Shown here piece by piece: positions 1-11,989 of a stretch of DNA of 64,000 nt. Source of the stretch: Rachicladosporium sp. CCFEE 5018 (taxonomy: Eukaryota; Ascomycota; Dothideomycetes; Cladosporiales; Cladosporiaceae); NCBI GenBank assembly GCA_002077045.2, contig KZ111146.1, positions 506,206 through 570,205 on the forward strand, given 5' to 3'. Each line of letters opens with the position of its first letter. The stretch's first letter is position 1. The notes under the pieces are model-generated. The model saw only the letters and a list, made by a program, of their open reading frames with translations, made no database searches and was not told the origin of the DNA. The position numbers were made by a program, and so were the translations under genes.

Positions 1-1676
1 AACAATCTACATTTCCAGCCACTGTACCCCAGGCCTTCGAGCTACGCGTGCAAGGATGTGGATTGGGTTTGCCGCGAGACGTACTCAACGCCGGGAGTGC
101 ATTACGGGGTCGTGAATTGCCAGACTGGGTCTATAAATTGGCCTTGAGCTGTAGAAACCTACGATGAAGAAGGCAATGTTCCAGGAACTGCGTATCACGA
201 GTAAGAGCTGCAATTGAACTGCGATAATTCGAGATTGGTCGCGGGCATGAATGAGATCGTGCTACGTCACCACTTTACTAATCCCTGCTCTCAGATTGGC
301 TTGCGGCAGGGCTGGCACGAGCCGCATCCTTCTGATCGATGTGTACATCTCTTTCACTCCTATACCAATGAGATATGTGAGACCACACCTCTCACCATCG
401 GCGCGTCCGATCCGACCAGACAACACACGAATATATGTTGGTCTTGAAGTCCACTCGCGGGGACCTGAGGGTGCATACGAATCCGGTCGAGCACCATGAG
501 CAGGCACTTTTGCAAGGCATAGGGCGCTGACCGGGCTGCTCGTTGCAACCGATGAGCTGGAGACTGAAGTTGTGGCAGACTCGCAATCAGTCGCGCTATA
601 GAGCCTCAAACGCAAGGCAACTCCCTCAGGCATCACCACATCTGTTACGGAAGCTTCTTGCAGCGGTGGTGCATTGGTGTGATCTCTTATCGGCCTCATC
701 CTCCAATGCTGCGGACTGCTATACGGTTGACAAGGTCCTAGGGGCCGCATGACCTTTAATATTGGCAAAGCTAGCTCTACCTGGAAGGTACCTGGAATTG
801 TCCACAAGCCAAGCCCTCGGCGGCCATATTGCCAAGCACGGCGACACATGCACTTCAATTGCTGAGCACTTCAACATCCACTCTCAGAGACTCGCTCATG
901 TAGCACCCACGCCGCTCGAGCCGTCTAAAGCCAGGTGGTTCGACTCTCACCGGCTGCTACGCGCATGTCTCCGAAGCAAATGGCGCACCACACATTGCTA
1001 CGGTCCTGCCAGTGTCACCCCAGCCAGCAGAGCATAAATCTTAGCCCCTTTGAGGAGGCGGGCAGTGCCCACAGCAAATCTTCCACCTCCCACTGTCTCC
1101 CGATGAGGCAGTCAGCCTCGGCCAGCAATGTGTTTCAATGCAAGACATCACTAGTCGACATGCAGGGTTCGGATTGTCGACACTTGAGTAGCCACTATCG
1201 AACAGATCGGCCAGCCTGCCCTGCCAGGTAGTCACTCCGTACGTTTGTGCAGCCAGTATGTCCATGGTAGACCTTGGCACCCGGTCAGTCCAGGGCTAGC
1301 GGCCACTCCACTCCCCTTTCCTGCATGGCATGTAGATCTATGGATACTCCTCAGCCGCCAGTAGACTATCGTTCCTGGATCACACTCTCCGCGATCCTGA
1401 TGAGGCAGCTCACCGCTGATAGCATCCACTGGTAGGTGGTATGGGTTAGTGTTATCGCAGACTCGAATTCCACCAGCCCAAACAATTTGCAGCGACCCGG
1501 TAAGTCTGCATATAACAAGTCGCCTCTGGCCCGGTGAGTAGGTACGATATCCTTGACCTGTTCTTCCTGTCTCTTTGAATCTTTGCCATCAGGTCCAATC
1601 GGAGTACCACCCTCCTCTTCGCACCAGTTTTCTTCGCATTCGTTTACCGAGCTAGAGGATCGCTTACCTCATTACC
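1..1676. other. gene-free left flank
   Basis: Only short overlapping frames on both strands, without family resemblance, consistent codon bias or convincing splice structure. Nothing recognisable is seen; the right end is the presumed promoter of the fungalysin gene. Confidence 0.5.
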
Positions 1677-3930
1677 ATGAGGACGACCCTCGCCTTCGGG
1701 CTCCTGGCATCGGCGTCGCTCGTCAGCAGCCACCCTGCACCCTCGACAGGCCGCAGATCGTTCGGTCCGTATTTGCAACGTCGAGCCGTCGACCTCAACT
1801 CCTTCCGCTTGAAGCCCGTGAGCACCTACGTCAACGCAACCCAGGTCGAAGTCTCGCCGGAGGTCTCGACGATCGTCAAGCGGGCAGACTACGTGTCTAC
1901 AGCTTCCGAATTGGTGTCGAAGCTATCGCCTTCTGCAGAGTTCCGCATCGTCGGGGATCACTATGTCGGGACCAATGGCATCGCTCACGTCAACGTTCGG
2001 CAGACCGCGAATGGGCTTAATATTGATAATGCTGACTACAATATCAATGTAAGTGCTAGCCTCCAGCATTGATCTGTGACCTGGCGCCGACGAGAAGACG
2101 TCCGGTCCGAGTGTCGAACAGCGTACTGACCTGAAATAGATCGACACCGACGGTTCGATATTCTCATACGGCGGTTCCTTTCACAGCGGAGCCATGCCCG
2201 CTACTGCTGCAATCACGAGGCGCGATCTTAACGCACCAGTAAGGGCGTTGCGAAGCGCAAAGGCCACGCTTGATCTACCAGTCTTCGAAATTGCAGCTAG
2301 TGCTAGCCCCATCGCGGGTGATGAGACCTATACCATTTCCGGTATCAGTGGCACGCAGAGAGCGCCGGAGGCCAAGCTCGTCTACTTGCAGACGGCGCAA
2401 GGCTTGAAGTTGACGTGGAGGATAGAGACCGACATCCTGTCGAACTGGCTCTTGACTTATGTCGATGCTACGAATATGGAGCAGGTCCATGCTGTGGTGG
2501 ACTACTCTGCTGATGCGTCGTACGATGCATCTTACCAGGTCTAGTAAGTGCGGTCTCAACGTGAGATTGATTGGATAGGGTACTGACAGGATGACAGCCC
2601 ATGGGGCATCAACGACCCAACCGAGGCCGGCCGTTCGATTCAGTACAACCCCTGGGACGATGAGTCTTCCGAGTTCGGCTGGCACAGCGATGGCTTGGTG
2701 CTGTACAACACTACTCGAGGCAACAACGGCATCGCTCAAGTGAACCCTAACAACACCGCTACATACTTGGACAACTACCGACCTGTGAACCCTTCTCTGG
2801 ACTTTGTCTACCCATACTCCACGGATCTGACCGTACCGAAGTCATACTGGGACGCATCCATCACGCAGCTATTCTACACCGCGAACAGGTACCATGACTT
2901 GCTACACCAGCTCGGCTTCGTCGAGGCCGCCGGTAACTTCGAGGTCAACAACAATGGCCAGGGTGGACTTGGTAACGACAGTGTTATCCTCAATGCCAAG
3001 GATGGATCTGGTGTCAACAATGCCAACTTCGCTACACCTCCCGATGGCCAGTCTGGACGCATGCGAATGTATATCTGGAACTATACGATGCCGCTCAAGG
3101 ATTGTTCGTTCGAGGCCGGTGTGGTGATCCATGAGTACACTCACGGTGGTATGTCATGGCCCTGCATAATCGGAATCTTTGAGATTATGCTGACCGTCTC
3201 CCAGTATCGAACCGTCTCACTGGTGGTCCTGCCAACAGTCGCTGCCTCTCCGTGCTCGAATCTGGCGGCATGGGCGAGGGTTGGGGGTAGGTCGACAATC
3301 TTACATCGTGGTCTAGTCTGCCAGCACTGACTTTGTGAAAGTGACTTCATGGCCACCGCCATCCGCCTCAAGCCAGGCGACACACGCAAAACTGACTACC
3401 CTATGGGCGCCTGGGTATACAGCAAAGCTGCTGGGATCCGCAAGTACCCTTACTCGACCAACTTCGTTGTCAATCCGCACGTCTACACAGACGTGAACAA
3501 CATCACCGTCGTACACGGTATTGGTACGGTGTGGGCTACGATGCTGTACGAGGTGATGTGGAATCTCATCGACAAGCACGGCAAGAACGACGCCCCCGAG
3601 CCCTCCTTCAACAAACGTGGTGTGCCGACAGATGGTCGATATCTCGCGATGAAGTTGGTCATTGATGGCATGGCGCTGTAAGTCCTGTACCCTCGCTACT
3701 TCTATTGGCACCGTCTGACACTTAATGACAGACAACCGTGCAACCCCAACTTCATCCAAGCACGCGACGCTATTCTGGACGCCGACCGCGCTCTCACACG
3801 CGGCCAGAACGCTTGTGAGATCTGGACTGGATTCGCGAAGAGAGGGCTGGGTGCTGCAGCTACCTATGGTAATTCGACCCGCACTGCGAGCTATGTTGTG
3901 CCCAGGCGAGCGTGTCATGGGCATTGGTGA
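1677..3930 (+). CDS. secreted fungalysin (M36) metalloprotease
   Basis: Extracellular zinc metallopeptidase of MEROPS family M36 (elastinolytic MEP type), which degrades protein outside the cell. Six exons read cleanly: 1677-2048, 2140-2543, 2598-3148, 3205-3286, 3342-3677 and 3732-3930, giving 647 aa, the usual length for the family. Residues 1 to about 18 form a signal peptide ending near SSHPAP, followed by a long FTP-type propeptide. The zinc site is HEYTH at residues 437-441, and the third ligand is Glu467 in GMGEGWGD; the two lie in different exons and join only after splicing. The start is the first ATG before the signal peptide. All catalytic residues are present and nothing looks broken. 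The C-terminus ends in a short Cys/His-containing tail (CHGHW). Confidence 0.93.
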
Positions 3931-4352
3931 TCAGCCAATCGGCTATTCTATGACCTTATTGATGCTTGACGAAGCTTCGAAGGAAGCTTGAACGCAGCAT
4001 TTGTCGCCGTCAAGTCGCGGGATGCGGTCGCACTCGCTTGTGCAGGAAGCTGACCTTCCGCTTTGGGATCCTTGCGGCTGAGAGACCTACACGATATATA
4101 GATGAGTCACGAATCGTCAGTACGACGCATATCTACGCACGCGTGAATGAGTGGAAGGCAGATGCATCGAAGCTTACTGGGGTGAAGCTGTAGCGCGATC
4201 CTGTCTTGACATATGGTCCTGCTCATCGCCACTCATTTTTGGATCGTAGCAACCACAACTCGACATCCGGTGCCAAACACCTCTGCCCTCTCATCCTAGC
4301 CAAACCACTGTTACCCTTCTGAACAACTCCAAGTCCTGTGGGCCCCAGAGTC

Positions 4353-5200
4353 ATGCCTCTCCAAGTCTTACCCTTAGAAGAAGCCGACATCCCCGCATTC
4401 GCCATAGTCGATGACCTAGCCATGGCGAATTGGGGCTTGGCCCGTGCAATGATGCACGGTACGCCTCTCCCTCGCCGCGAGCTGGTCGAAGGCATGATGC
4501 GCTCTGGCTGGGGCAAAGACCCAGCCCAAAGCCTGCTCAAGGTCGTCGACGATGAGACTGGCGAGATCATTGCATGTGCCATGTGGCGAGTGCAGGCTGA
4601 GGAAAGTGACGGGCAGTTGGATTCCCGTGGTGCAGCTGTAATTCGGAAGGCGCTGAATCCGCACGCTGGAGCCACAGGAGATGGTGAGGGAGGTGAAGGC
4701 ATAGTGGGCGGAACGCCAGAGAAGTCGGGACCGCCGAGTATGATGGGCGAGATGGGTCGGCAGTGGGAAGCATTCCGTAAGGAGACGTTCGGCTCGGCGC
4801 CGCATGCTCGTAAGACCTCATTGCCTCGACCCTTGATCGGAGACCCGGCGACATGAAGCCTGCTGACATTGTTGCTAGATCTTCAAATCCTCGTCACGCA
4901 ACCAGCACACCAGCGTCGTGGGGCAGGTAGCTTGCTCGTGCAATGGGGCTACGATCGAGCCGACGAGGTGGGCATTGTTGCTGTGCTCATGGCCTCCGCA
5001 GCAGGTCTGCACGTCTTCGAAAAAGCGGGCTTCGTTACCGTGAAGACCTTCGAGCTCGACTTACAGCCATGGGGGGTGGATGAGGTGGAGCTCAGAAGAG
5101 CGGTGAGTGAGACTAGGGCCTTCCAATGGCTAGTATGTGACTCCTCGTGCTTTACTGACAAAGCGACCAGATGATCAGGCAGCCGAGAAAGCGAGGTTGA
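4353..5200 (+). CDS. GNAT-family N-acetyltransferase
   Basis: Acetyl-CoA-dependent N-acetyltransferase of the GNAT superfamily (fungal small-molecule type); the substrate cannot be told. Exons 4353-4809, 4879-5102 and 5171-5200 give 236 aa. The N-terminal part has a typical entry (LPLEEADIPAF). Residues about 100-150 form a Gly/Pro/Glu-rich linker. The acetyl-CoA motif A, QRRGAGSLL, follows in exon 2 after the strand HLQILV, and FEKAGF is the usual last GNAT strand-helix. The tiny third exon adds MIRQPRKRG, an ending typical of fungal members. An upstream GTG in frame was not used because the ATG at 4353 fits better. It converges with the MFS gene, leaving 234 nt between the stops. Confidence 0.85.
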
Positions 5201-5434
5201 GCCTCGGGAGCGATCGTGGCTGATGTGCTGCCGTGACATCGAGTCGATACGATGTCGAAATCAGCGTGTGGTGATACCGACGTCGTTGTCGACTGACCAA
5301 TGCATGCTTTGCTCAAGTCAACGATCTTCGGCCAAGTAGGACCACAGCGCATACTGCTTACACTTGCCGTGTCGATGGGTGGTCCGAGATCTCTTATCAG
5401 GCTTGCAAATCATGTATGTCAACGGTGGAGTCTA

Positions 5435-6924
5435 TCAGACCTTCCGCACCTTCAAACAGTCCTTGATCATGGCTCCGTACCCTATCCTCAGCTGCATTTC
5501 GCCGGCAGCCTCCTGCTTCTCTCTTCCCTCTGCCTTGAGCCTCTGAACCACATCGACCTCTCCAATCTTCCAGCCTCTCATCAACAAAAGCGACAATGCA
5601 GCCGCCAAATACATGAACCCTGCAAAAAGCTGCGCTCCGATGTAGTGGCCCGTTCCCCCCACGATCTCCAGGGCGATAGGCTCCGAGAACGTACAGGGCA
5701 CCACAACGACCAGCCACAACATGTTCAATGCGCTAGGCACGTCTACTACTCCGACGACCTCTGCTGCGACAGGCGCCACCGTGCACCAGAAAGTGCCGGC
5801 GACCGTACCACTGAGCAAGACATACGCTAGTAATGCGCCGTAGCTCGTTGCGAAGGGCCAGAAGAGCAGCGTGAACAGCGCTGAAAGCAGCGTAGCCAGC
5901 ATGGCCATGTTGATACGTCCGATGCTGTCGGAGTAGAGCCCTATGAATGGACGGCCCAGAGCTTGGCTGAAGTTAAAGAGTGCCGAGATGGTGCTCGCCT
6001 GGCTTGCGGAGAGCCCAACAGTGCGGGCGTAATTCGCAAGACTGAAGAGGAGGACTACGTAGCCGAGTATGCTGAAGAAGCCATAGGAGCAGAGTAGAAG
6101 GTACTGTGGGCGGCGGAACAGGCGATGGTCGAAGAGACCTTGGTTGGAGCCGATGGCTTTGTTGCGATCTACACCAATCGTATCAGCAAGACATCCCGAT
6201 AGGTCACGCAGGCATTAACCTCACCTCTGATCAACAAAGCACATCCCGTATTCACCACCGCCGCCACCAGCCCAAGAACCCTGAACGTCCACGCCAACCC
6301 AATCGTCTCAATCATTCTCCCGGCAGCGAGCGAGTACACCAGCCCCCCCAACCCACTTCCACAAGTCCCCACCCCATTAGCCAGACTTCTGCGCGTAGTA
6401 AACCACTGCGGGATGATCCCAACACTCCCCACGAACAGAAACCCCATGCCCACGCCGAACGCCACGCCCTGGCTAAGAAACAACTGCCACACCTCCTTCG
6501 CCCAGCTAGCGCCGAGAAGACTGGCTGTCTGCAGCGCCACGCCAATGAGCAGCGTGGTTCTCGTGCCCCAAGTACGAGTCGTGAGCGTAGCGAGAGGAGA
6601 GACCAACATAGCGCAGGAGATTGACAAGGAGCCAACGAAAGCGTACATGAGGTAGGTCGCTCCGGGGAAAGTGGAGTGGGCAAGGTAGTGCGCGAGAAAA
6701 ACGCCGTAGGATGAGTTCAGGCCCCAGGTGTGGGCGTTTATGAGGAGGACGCAAGCGGTGCAGACCCAGCCGTAGCCGCCGTTGGGAGGCGGTGGAGGGG
6801 GAGCTGGGGCTTCAGAGTTGAGTGGCGGCGAGAGGACAGATTCGAGGGCGACATCGTCGCTTTTGGAGTCGGTGTCACTTGCCTGGATTTCGTTGCCCGG
6901 CTTCTCGCTAAGTCTCAACTCCAT
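5435..6924 (-). CDS. MFS transporter, monocarboxylate (MCT/Mch)-like
   Basis: Integral membrane carrier of the major facilitator superfamily, fungal MCT-like branch (Mch type). Relatives carry monocarboxylates or riboflavin; the substrate here is unknown. Two exons, 6225-6924 and 5435-6168, give 477 aa. A hydrophilic N-terminus with a run of seven prolines ends at NGGYGW, the hallmark entry into helix 1 in this branch, followed by NSSYGVFL. About 12 hydrophobic segments follow, split by a central loop at the exon junction (DRNKAIGSNQ). The second half begins RRPQYLLL and carries GRPFIGLYSDSIGR, the motif A-like loop after helix 8. The frame is intact throughout. Confidence 0.87.
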
Positions 6925-7475
6925 GTTACAGTGCGACAGATGACGCTCTGGCTCACCAGACGCGCTGGTTCACAGACAAGAAGTGATCCTTGCTTGCTGT
7001 TCTCCACAGCGTAAATAAATGAGAGCGTAGAAAGGTGAGACCTACCTCCATGACTCTACTCCTTGATGGATGCTACTGCTTTATTACCATAGGGCGCTTT
7101 ACAAGTACATCGTCGAAAGGCGGGCAATGTGGAGTGACGTCCACCGTGCCGAAGAACCGTAAGTGTGACTAAAGTCTCGAGACACGGAGATATTGCGGCT
7201 GTAACTCGGCACTCCCTCATACTGATGTCGTGAGATATGATACGGTCTCCCAGACATCACTTGGAGGCCACGGCAGTGGAATTCGCGTGTTGTTTTTTCA
7301 TCTATTGCGAGCCCACGCCGGAGCTCATGTAGTGTGTCTATCGTACACCTACCTCGTGATTGCGACTCCGTTGAATGCAAAGCAGGTAAATATCCAGATG
7401 CATCACTAGCCAGCCAACCTGTATGACCAGGCCAGATCGATCCCATTGTCTCGGACGTCAACTGATCGATGTTCC
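6925..7475. other. intergenic region between two minus-strand genes
   Basis: Presumed promoter of the MFS gene and 3' flank of the LIM gene. No ORF, repeat or RNA gene is recognised. Confidence 0.5.
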
Positions 7476-9993
7476 TCACGCCTTAAGCCTCCTCTCTTCA
7501 CACTTGACGCACACCGGATCCTCGCTCTCGCCCCTAAGGAAGTATCTCCCATCCTCAAACTCTCCCTTACACTCCTGTGGTTTCCGTCAGTAAACACCTT
7601 CCACCATATCACGATCACACCCAGGTAGCACTTACCACACAAACAAAGCACTTCCCATGCCACTCCGCCCCAAGCGCCTTGACAACAACATCCACAACCG
7701 GCTTCCGACACCCCCTACACTTCGCACTGAACCGATTCGTATGACACCCCACACACCACGCATACCCGTCCTTCTCCACAAACGGCATCGTAGCATCAAA
7801 CGGATCCCCGCACTGCGCGCAGAAGAAATGCCCGCTATGCCAGCTCGCGCCGCACGCAACGATGCACTCATTCTCGATGGGCGTTTTGCAGGATTTGCAG
7901 CGCGGGGAGAAGAGCTCGTGGTAGTCGAGGTGGCAGTAGAAGCGTGGTGCTGAAGAGGTAGGGTGGTCGGGGGTAGGCTCGGGGTAGAAGGCGACGAGCT
8001 CGAGGTTTGTGTGGCATTCGTCGCAGGCGAAGCAGGCTGGGTGGAAGCGTTGGCCGGCTGCTGAGAGGATGCGGCCGGCTATGGGGTTGCTGCAGGCAGC
8101 GCAGACGGCGGAGGATTGCCGGAGGGAGGGAGTGTAGTGTGGCGTTGACTTGGGGATTGGCGAGGTGGCGGCGTGATGGTAGCCAGTATGTTGGGTCGGC
8201 GTTGGGAGCGGACGCTGGGAAGGCGGAGCGGGTGTCGGTAGTGGGCGTGCGGTAGATGCTCGGATGGGTGATGGTCTGATGGCAAAGTCAGGTCCTGCGT
8301 CGTTGATTGACGGCGTGTCGGTGTCGACTATCGAAACTGATGGCAGCGGATTGGCAGTGGTCGAAGATGCGAAGTTCGGCTCTTCTGGCAAGACGATCGT
8401 GGGCATCTTCGATTCTCCATCGTCGGGTAAATTGATCGTGGGAATTGTTGGTGGTCCGTCAGCATCTGGAAAGCATATACTCGGTATTGGCAGCTGATCC
8501 GTGGCCACCCTGTAAGCGGCAGACGATGATGCATCTGTATGCCGCACGGTTCTTGGTGGTGTGAACTGCGGAACATTGTCCAGCGCACCCGGCGTAGGCG
8601 GTTGTGGCCTCTCGGTCGGTCGGTTGGGCACTTTCACTTCGTCGAGCGACACCTCCTTGGGCTTCCAGTCCTTCTGGAAGCTCACAATCGGTCGATTCGA
8701 CTTCTCACTCACCACAGTCGGCTGCGGCAGGTTTGGACTTCGATCTTTCCTTTGCTTACTCGTCGCTTGTCGGATATCATCGGATCGTATCTCCTTGCCA
8801 TCCTTAGTAGGCGTAAGCACAGGCGTAAGCACACTGGGGTCCACTGCCTCATGCGTAGGAGAGGTCGCAGCTGGCGGCGTGGATACGCTCTTTCTGTAGT
8901 CTGCATTCCTCGACTGACTTGGCGGATTCCTTTGTATCTCCACTCGATCAAGTCTAGATAAGGTCGGACTCAGTACAGGCGCCGACTGCGTTCTCTCTAA
9001 TCGGTCCTGTTGCATCCGCATGCGTGCAAATGGATTCTTCCGCATGGTAGCGGGCAGCAGTGGTGCTGAGTCCGGTCGTAGATCCGGTATAGGTCCAGGG
9101 AATGGCTTCCTAGGCGCTGTAGACTCTTCTTGGGGGTCTTCGTAGATCTTGTCTGTAGGTTGCATGTACTTCTTCTTCTCAGCACTCAGCACGCGTCTGC
9201 CACCGCTGCTCGTTCGTCTTCGCGCGATCTCAATGTCCTTTTTGACTGCTGCCGCCAGGTCGCCATATCCCTTTCTCAACGAGCTACTCAACTTGTGTCC
9301 GGGAATGATAGCAGGCTCGCTTGCTGTTCGTGCCGAGTCTAGATTTGGTCGCCCACTTGCGACAGAGCTCTGTGACATGTCGGTATGAGGCTTCCTGGCT
9401 TGCTCACCAACATCTAGATTCGGCATGGGTGCTCCCGGGTTCTGATGACTCCACACCAGCCTCGCCGCCTCATCCTGTGCCGATAAGTGTATCCTCCGCT
9501 CTTCAGCCAGATCCAGATCTCCCAGTGACTCCCGCAAAGATCCCACATCTTGCGATTCCGCAGATATATTGCCTCCATCTACACCAATCACACTCCTCCT
9601 TGCTCCCTTCGTAGGACTCTCGAATCCACTCCCCACCCCGTCGCTGGAAGAAAGCGTGCTCTGCAACCTGGCCACCGGCCTGCCAGCAAATGGGCTCCTA
9701 CTCCCCCTCGCTCCTTCTACTGTTCCCCCAGCTAGAGCCTGCGAAGGCATGACCGGCATGCTCATACTAGGCAGCAGCGTCGGCCTCGTTGCCATTACAT
9801 CCCCTCCGCTCTGGACGGCCCCAATTCCTCCCTCAGTCTCGACTCTCCTAAGACTCCCAAACTTTGATGGAGGTGCCGGACGAGAACCTATAGGTCGAGA
9901 CTTGCTAGTCCGGAGGTCTTTGAGATACGATGCCATTTGGTCGTCGGACATGTAGGAGGGTCGGGGCGCTGGGCGCGCGGGGTGCGCGGACAT
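7476..9993 (-). CDS. paxillin-like LIM-domain protein
   Basis: Cytoskeletal adaptor with LIM zinc fingers at the C-terminus, resembling fungal paxillin-like proteins (Pxl1 type), which act at sites of polarised growth and septation. Exons 7636-9993 and 7476-7574 give 818 aa. Residues 1 to about 630 are Ser/Pro/Thr-rich and probably disordered, beginning with a conserved-looking MSDDQMASYLKDLR segment. Three LIM modules start near residues 631 (CAACSNP), 699 (CKSCKTP) and 759 (CRGCRKP). The last LIM is completed only by the 32-codon second exon (ECKGEF to CVKCEERRLKA), so an unspliced reading would truncate the third zinc finger. The start is the first ATG in the frame. The paxillin assignment rests on architecture; it could be another LIM scaffold. 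Confidence 0.85.
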
Positions 9994-10805
9994 CGTGGCT
10001 AGAGTGGTCGTCTATTGACGTTAGCATCGCGTACATGCTTGGGAATACATTGCGATGATTGAAAGGAACGCTAGAGATGCTCGCTATGCATGAACAGGCT
10101 TGTGGCACATTTACTTGGAACTTATCGAGAATGCGTTGGGTTCAATGCTGAAAGTGACGTTTCTTGGCAAACACTCGCGTCGTGCAGGCAACGCCTCAGT
10201 AAGGTATGAACGAAAGTCTGTACCTCACATCTATCTTCTCAATGAAATGCCCACGCTATATGCTACATACGTACATAGGTACATCATGTCGCCCCTACTC
10301 GAGAGCGTAATGGCTTGCCAGGAGTCCTCCGTGTGCCGGCGGCTATACAGCCGTTGTTCAAAACTGGGCCCCTGTCGAGGACACTTCCTCCAGAGTCGCC
10401 TGGATGCACTTCGAGGTTGCAGAAACCGCGGAGTCGCATCTACATGCTCGATCATGTGCATATCTCACGACTCCACGCGACCAGCTCGAGGTACCAGACC
10501 CCGGTCCGAAGCTTCCAGCCATGATGTGGGTGTCTCGTGAGATTCCCTCTCGGGGACTCGAGTTACATCCCAATCGAACCTTGTGTCCAGGCGAAGATTT
10601 TCGAATGTTGGTGGACGCAGCATGGAAACCACGGTCGGAAGAAGGTCCTGTAGAATCACCGGCAAGGCTGAAGTCGAGTAGTGGCAGTATCCCGTGATCG
10701 ATGTGCACGCGGTGTTTCACCACCCCTAACATCGTGACCGGCATAGGTCGCTGGAGACGCCGTTGAAGTAGCTGAGAGCAGGCTTGCAGGCCACCGTGCA
10801 GTGAT
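9994..10805. other. intergenic region, no gene seen
   Basis: About 0.8 kb between the LIM gene start and the stop of the next minus-strand gene. Several overlapping frames exist but none shows family resemblance. Confidence 0.5.
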
Positions 10806-11681
10806 CTACCAGATCCCAAACCACTTCTTCGCCTCCTGCACCGGCCTCTCGTTGCCCTCGAAGTCCACGTAGATCTCCGGTTGCTTCTCTGCAGCCACCG
10901 CTGCCATCACATCTCTCGCGATCGGCGATTGATCCACTGCAGCAGCTGGCACAGAGGAGACCTCCCCCGGCATGCCACCTTCCCTCATACCACCACCAAG
11001 CACCTCCTCGTCTGACTTGGCAGTCCAGCCACCAAAGACGCCCTCCGGTTCCTCCAGGCCGTGCGCCTTCCTGAATTGAGCTCGCTTCTGCACGTCCTCG
11101 ACCTTTTGGCGCCTTCGCTCACTTACCTCACGTGAGAGGTTCTCGGAGTGTAGCTGGTAGACGTGGATGTACTGCCGTACGAATTGGATGGGGTGAGAGA
11201 GGGCCAGGGAGTTGGGCGGAAGCAAGTCTCGGAAGGGGATCGTATTCACGAAGTCTTGGGTCCAGATCGTGAGGATGAGCGTGCTGAGGATGCTCTACAT
11301 GGCTTGTCAGCGTTCTAAGTTCTCATCATCCAGGCACTCTTTCCATGAACCTACCACCGTGATCCACATATGCAACGTCCGATGCGTCAGAAACCAATGC
11401 ATGAACGTGCCTTCTGGCGGCATCATGTGAGGGTATTGGCGTCTCCGCTGTGCTCGACGCTCTTCCTCGCTCAGCGGCGCACCAATTGATGGCCGCTGTC
11501 CACGAGCTCGCGAAGGATGTGATGGCGGGTTGTATCGCTCCGGCTTCTCAAGCAATCGCGGTTTCGGGGGAGGAGCAGTGGAGGCATGACGGAGGCAGGC
11601 TGACAGCAGCAGACGAGACTGAAGCTGCTTCGAGTGAGACGCAAGGCCAGGCCCTCGAGTGAGGAGGCGAAGTGAGGCCAT
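10806..11681 (-). CDS. conserved fungal protein, probably mitochondrial inner membrane
   Basis: I recognise the type (a fungal protein with the block YPHMMPPEGTF followed by a membrane segment) but know no function. Exons 11355-11681 and 10806-11294 give 271 aa. The N-terminus is rich in Arg, Leu and Ser with no acidic residue for over 40 positions, typical of a mitochondrial presequence. A short hydrophobic segment spans the intron (MWITV then SILSTLILTIW), so one membrane pass is likely. The rest is charged, with a helical stretch (EVSERRRQKVEDVQKR) and an acidic tail ending in KKWFGIW. An upstream in-frame ATG at 11732 would add 17 residues; the ATG at 11681 gives the better presequence. 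The gene is divergent from TUB2, with 308 nt between start codons. Confidence 0.75.
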
Positions 11682-11989
11682 TGTGACCACGCAGTGAGAT
11701 AAGATGAGAGCATTCGTTTCGTTCACATGCATTGATCTTCAGATTGCGCGCCCGAACACCTGAGGCACCAGCACATGCCAAGACATAGCGGGGAGGCGAT
11801 AGCGGGCAGCGATTGGCTGGCGCTTTCCTCAAAACATTCGCGCCCACACCGCTAGCCATCAACACACGGCCAGCTCGAGACGACACCTGCACTGCATCTC
11901 CACCTCATCGACCCCTTGCACACATTGCAAGACGTATACACCACCCTCTACACCTCTGACACCGTCATCGGCACCGCATCACCGCCGCC

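Noticed and set aside
262..858. 198-codon minus-strand frame near the left edge
   Set aside because: Begins at no convincing start, has no domain pattern, and overlaps equally long frames on the other strand.
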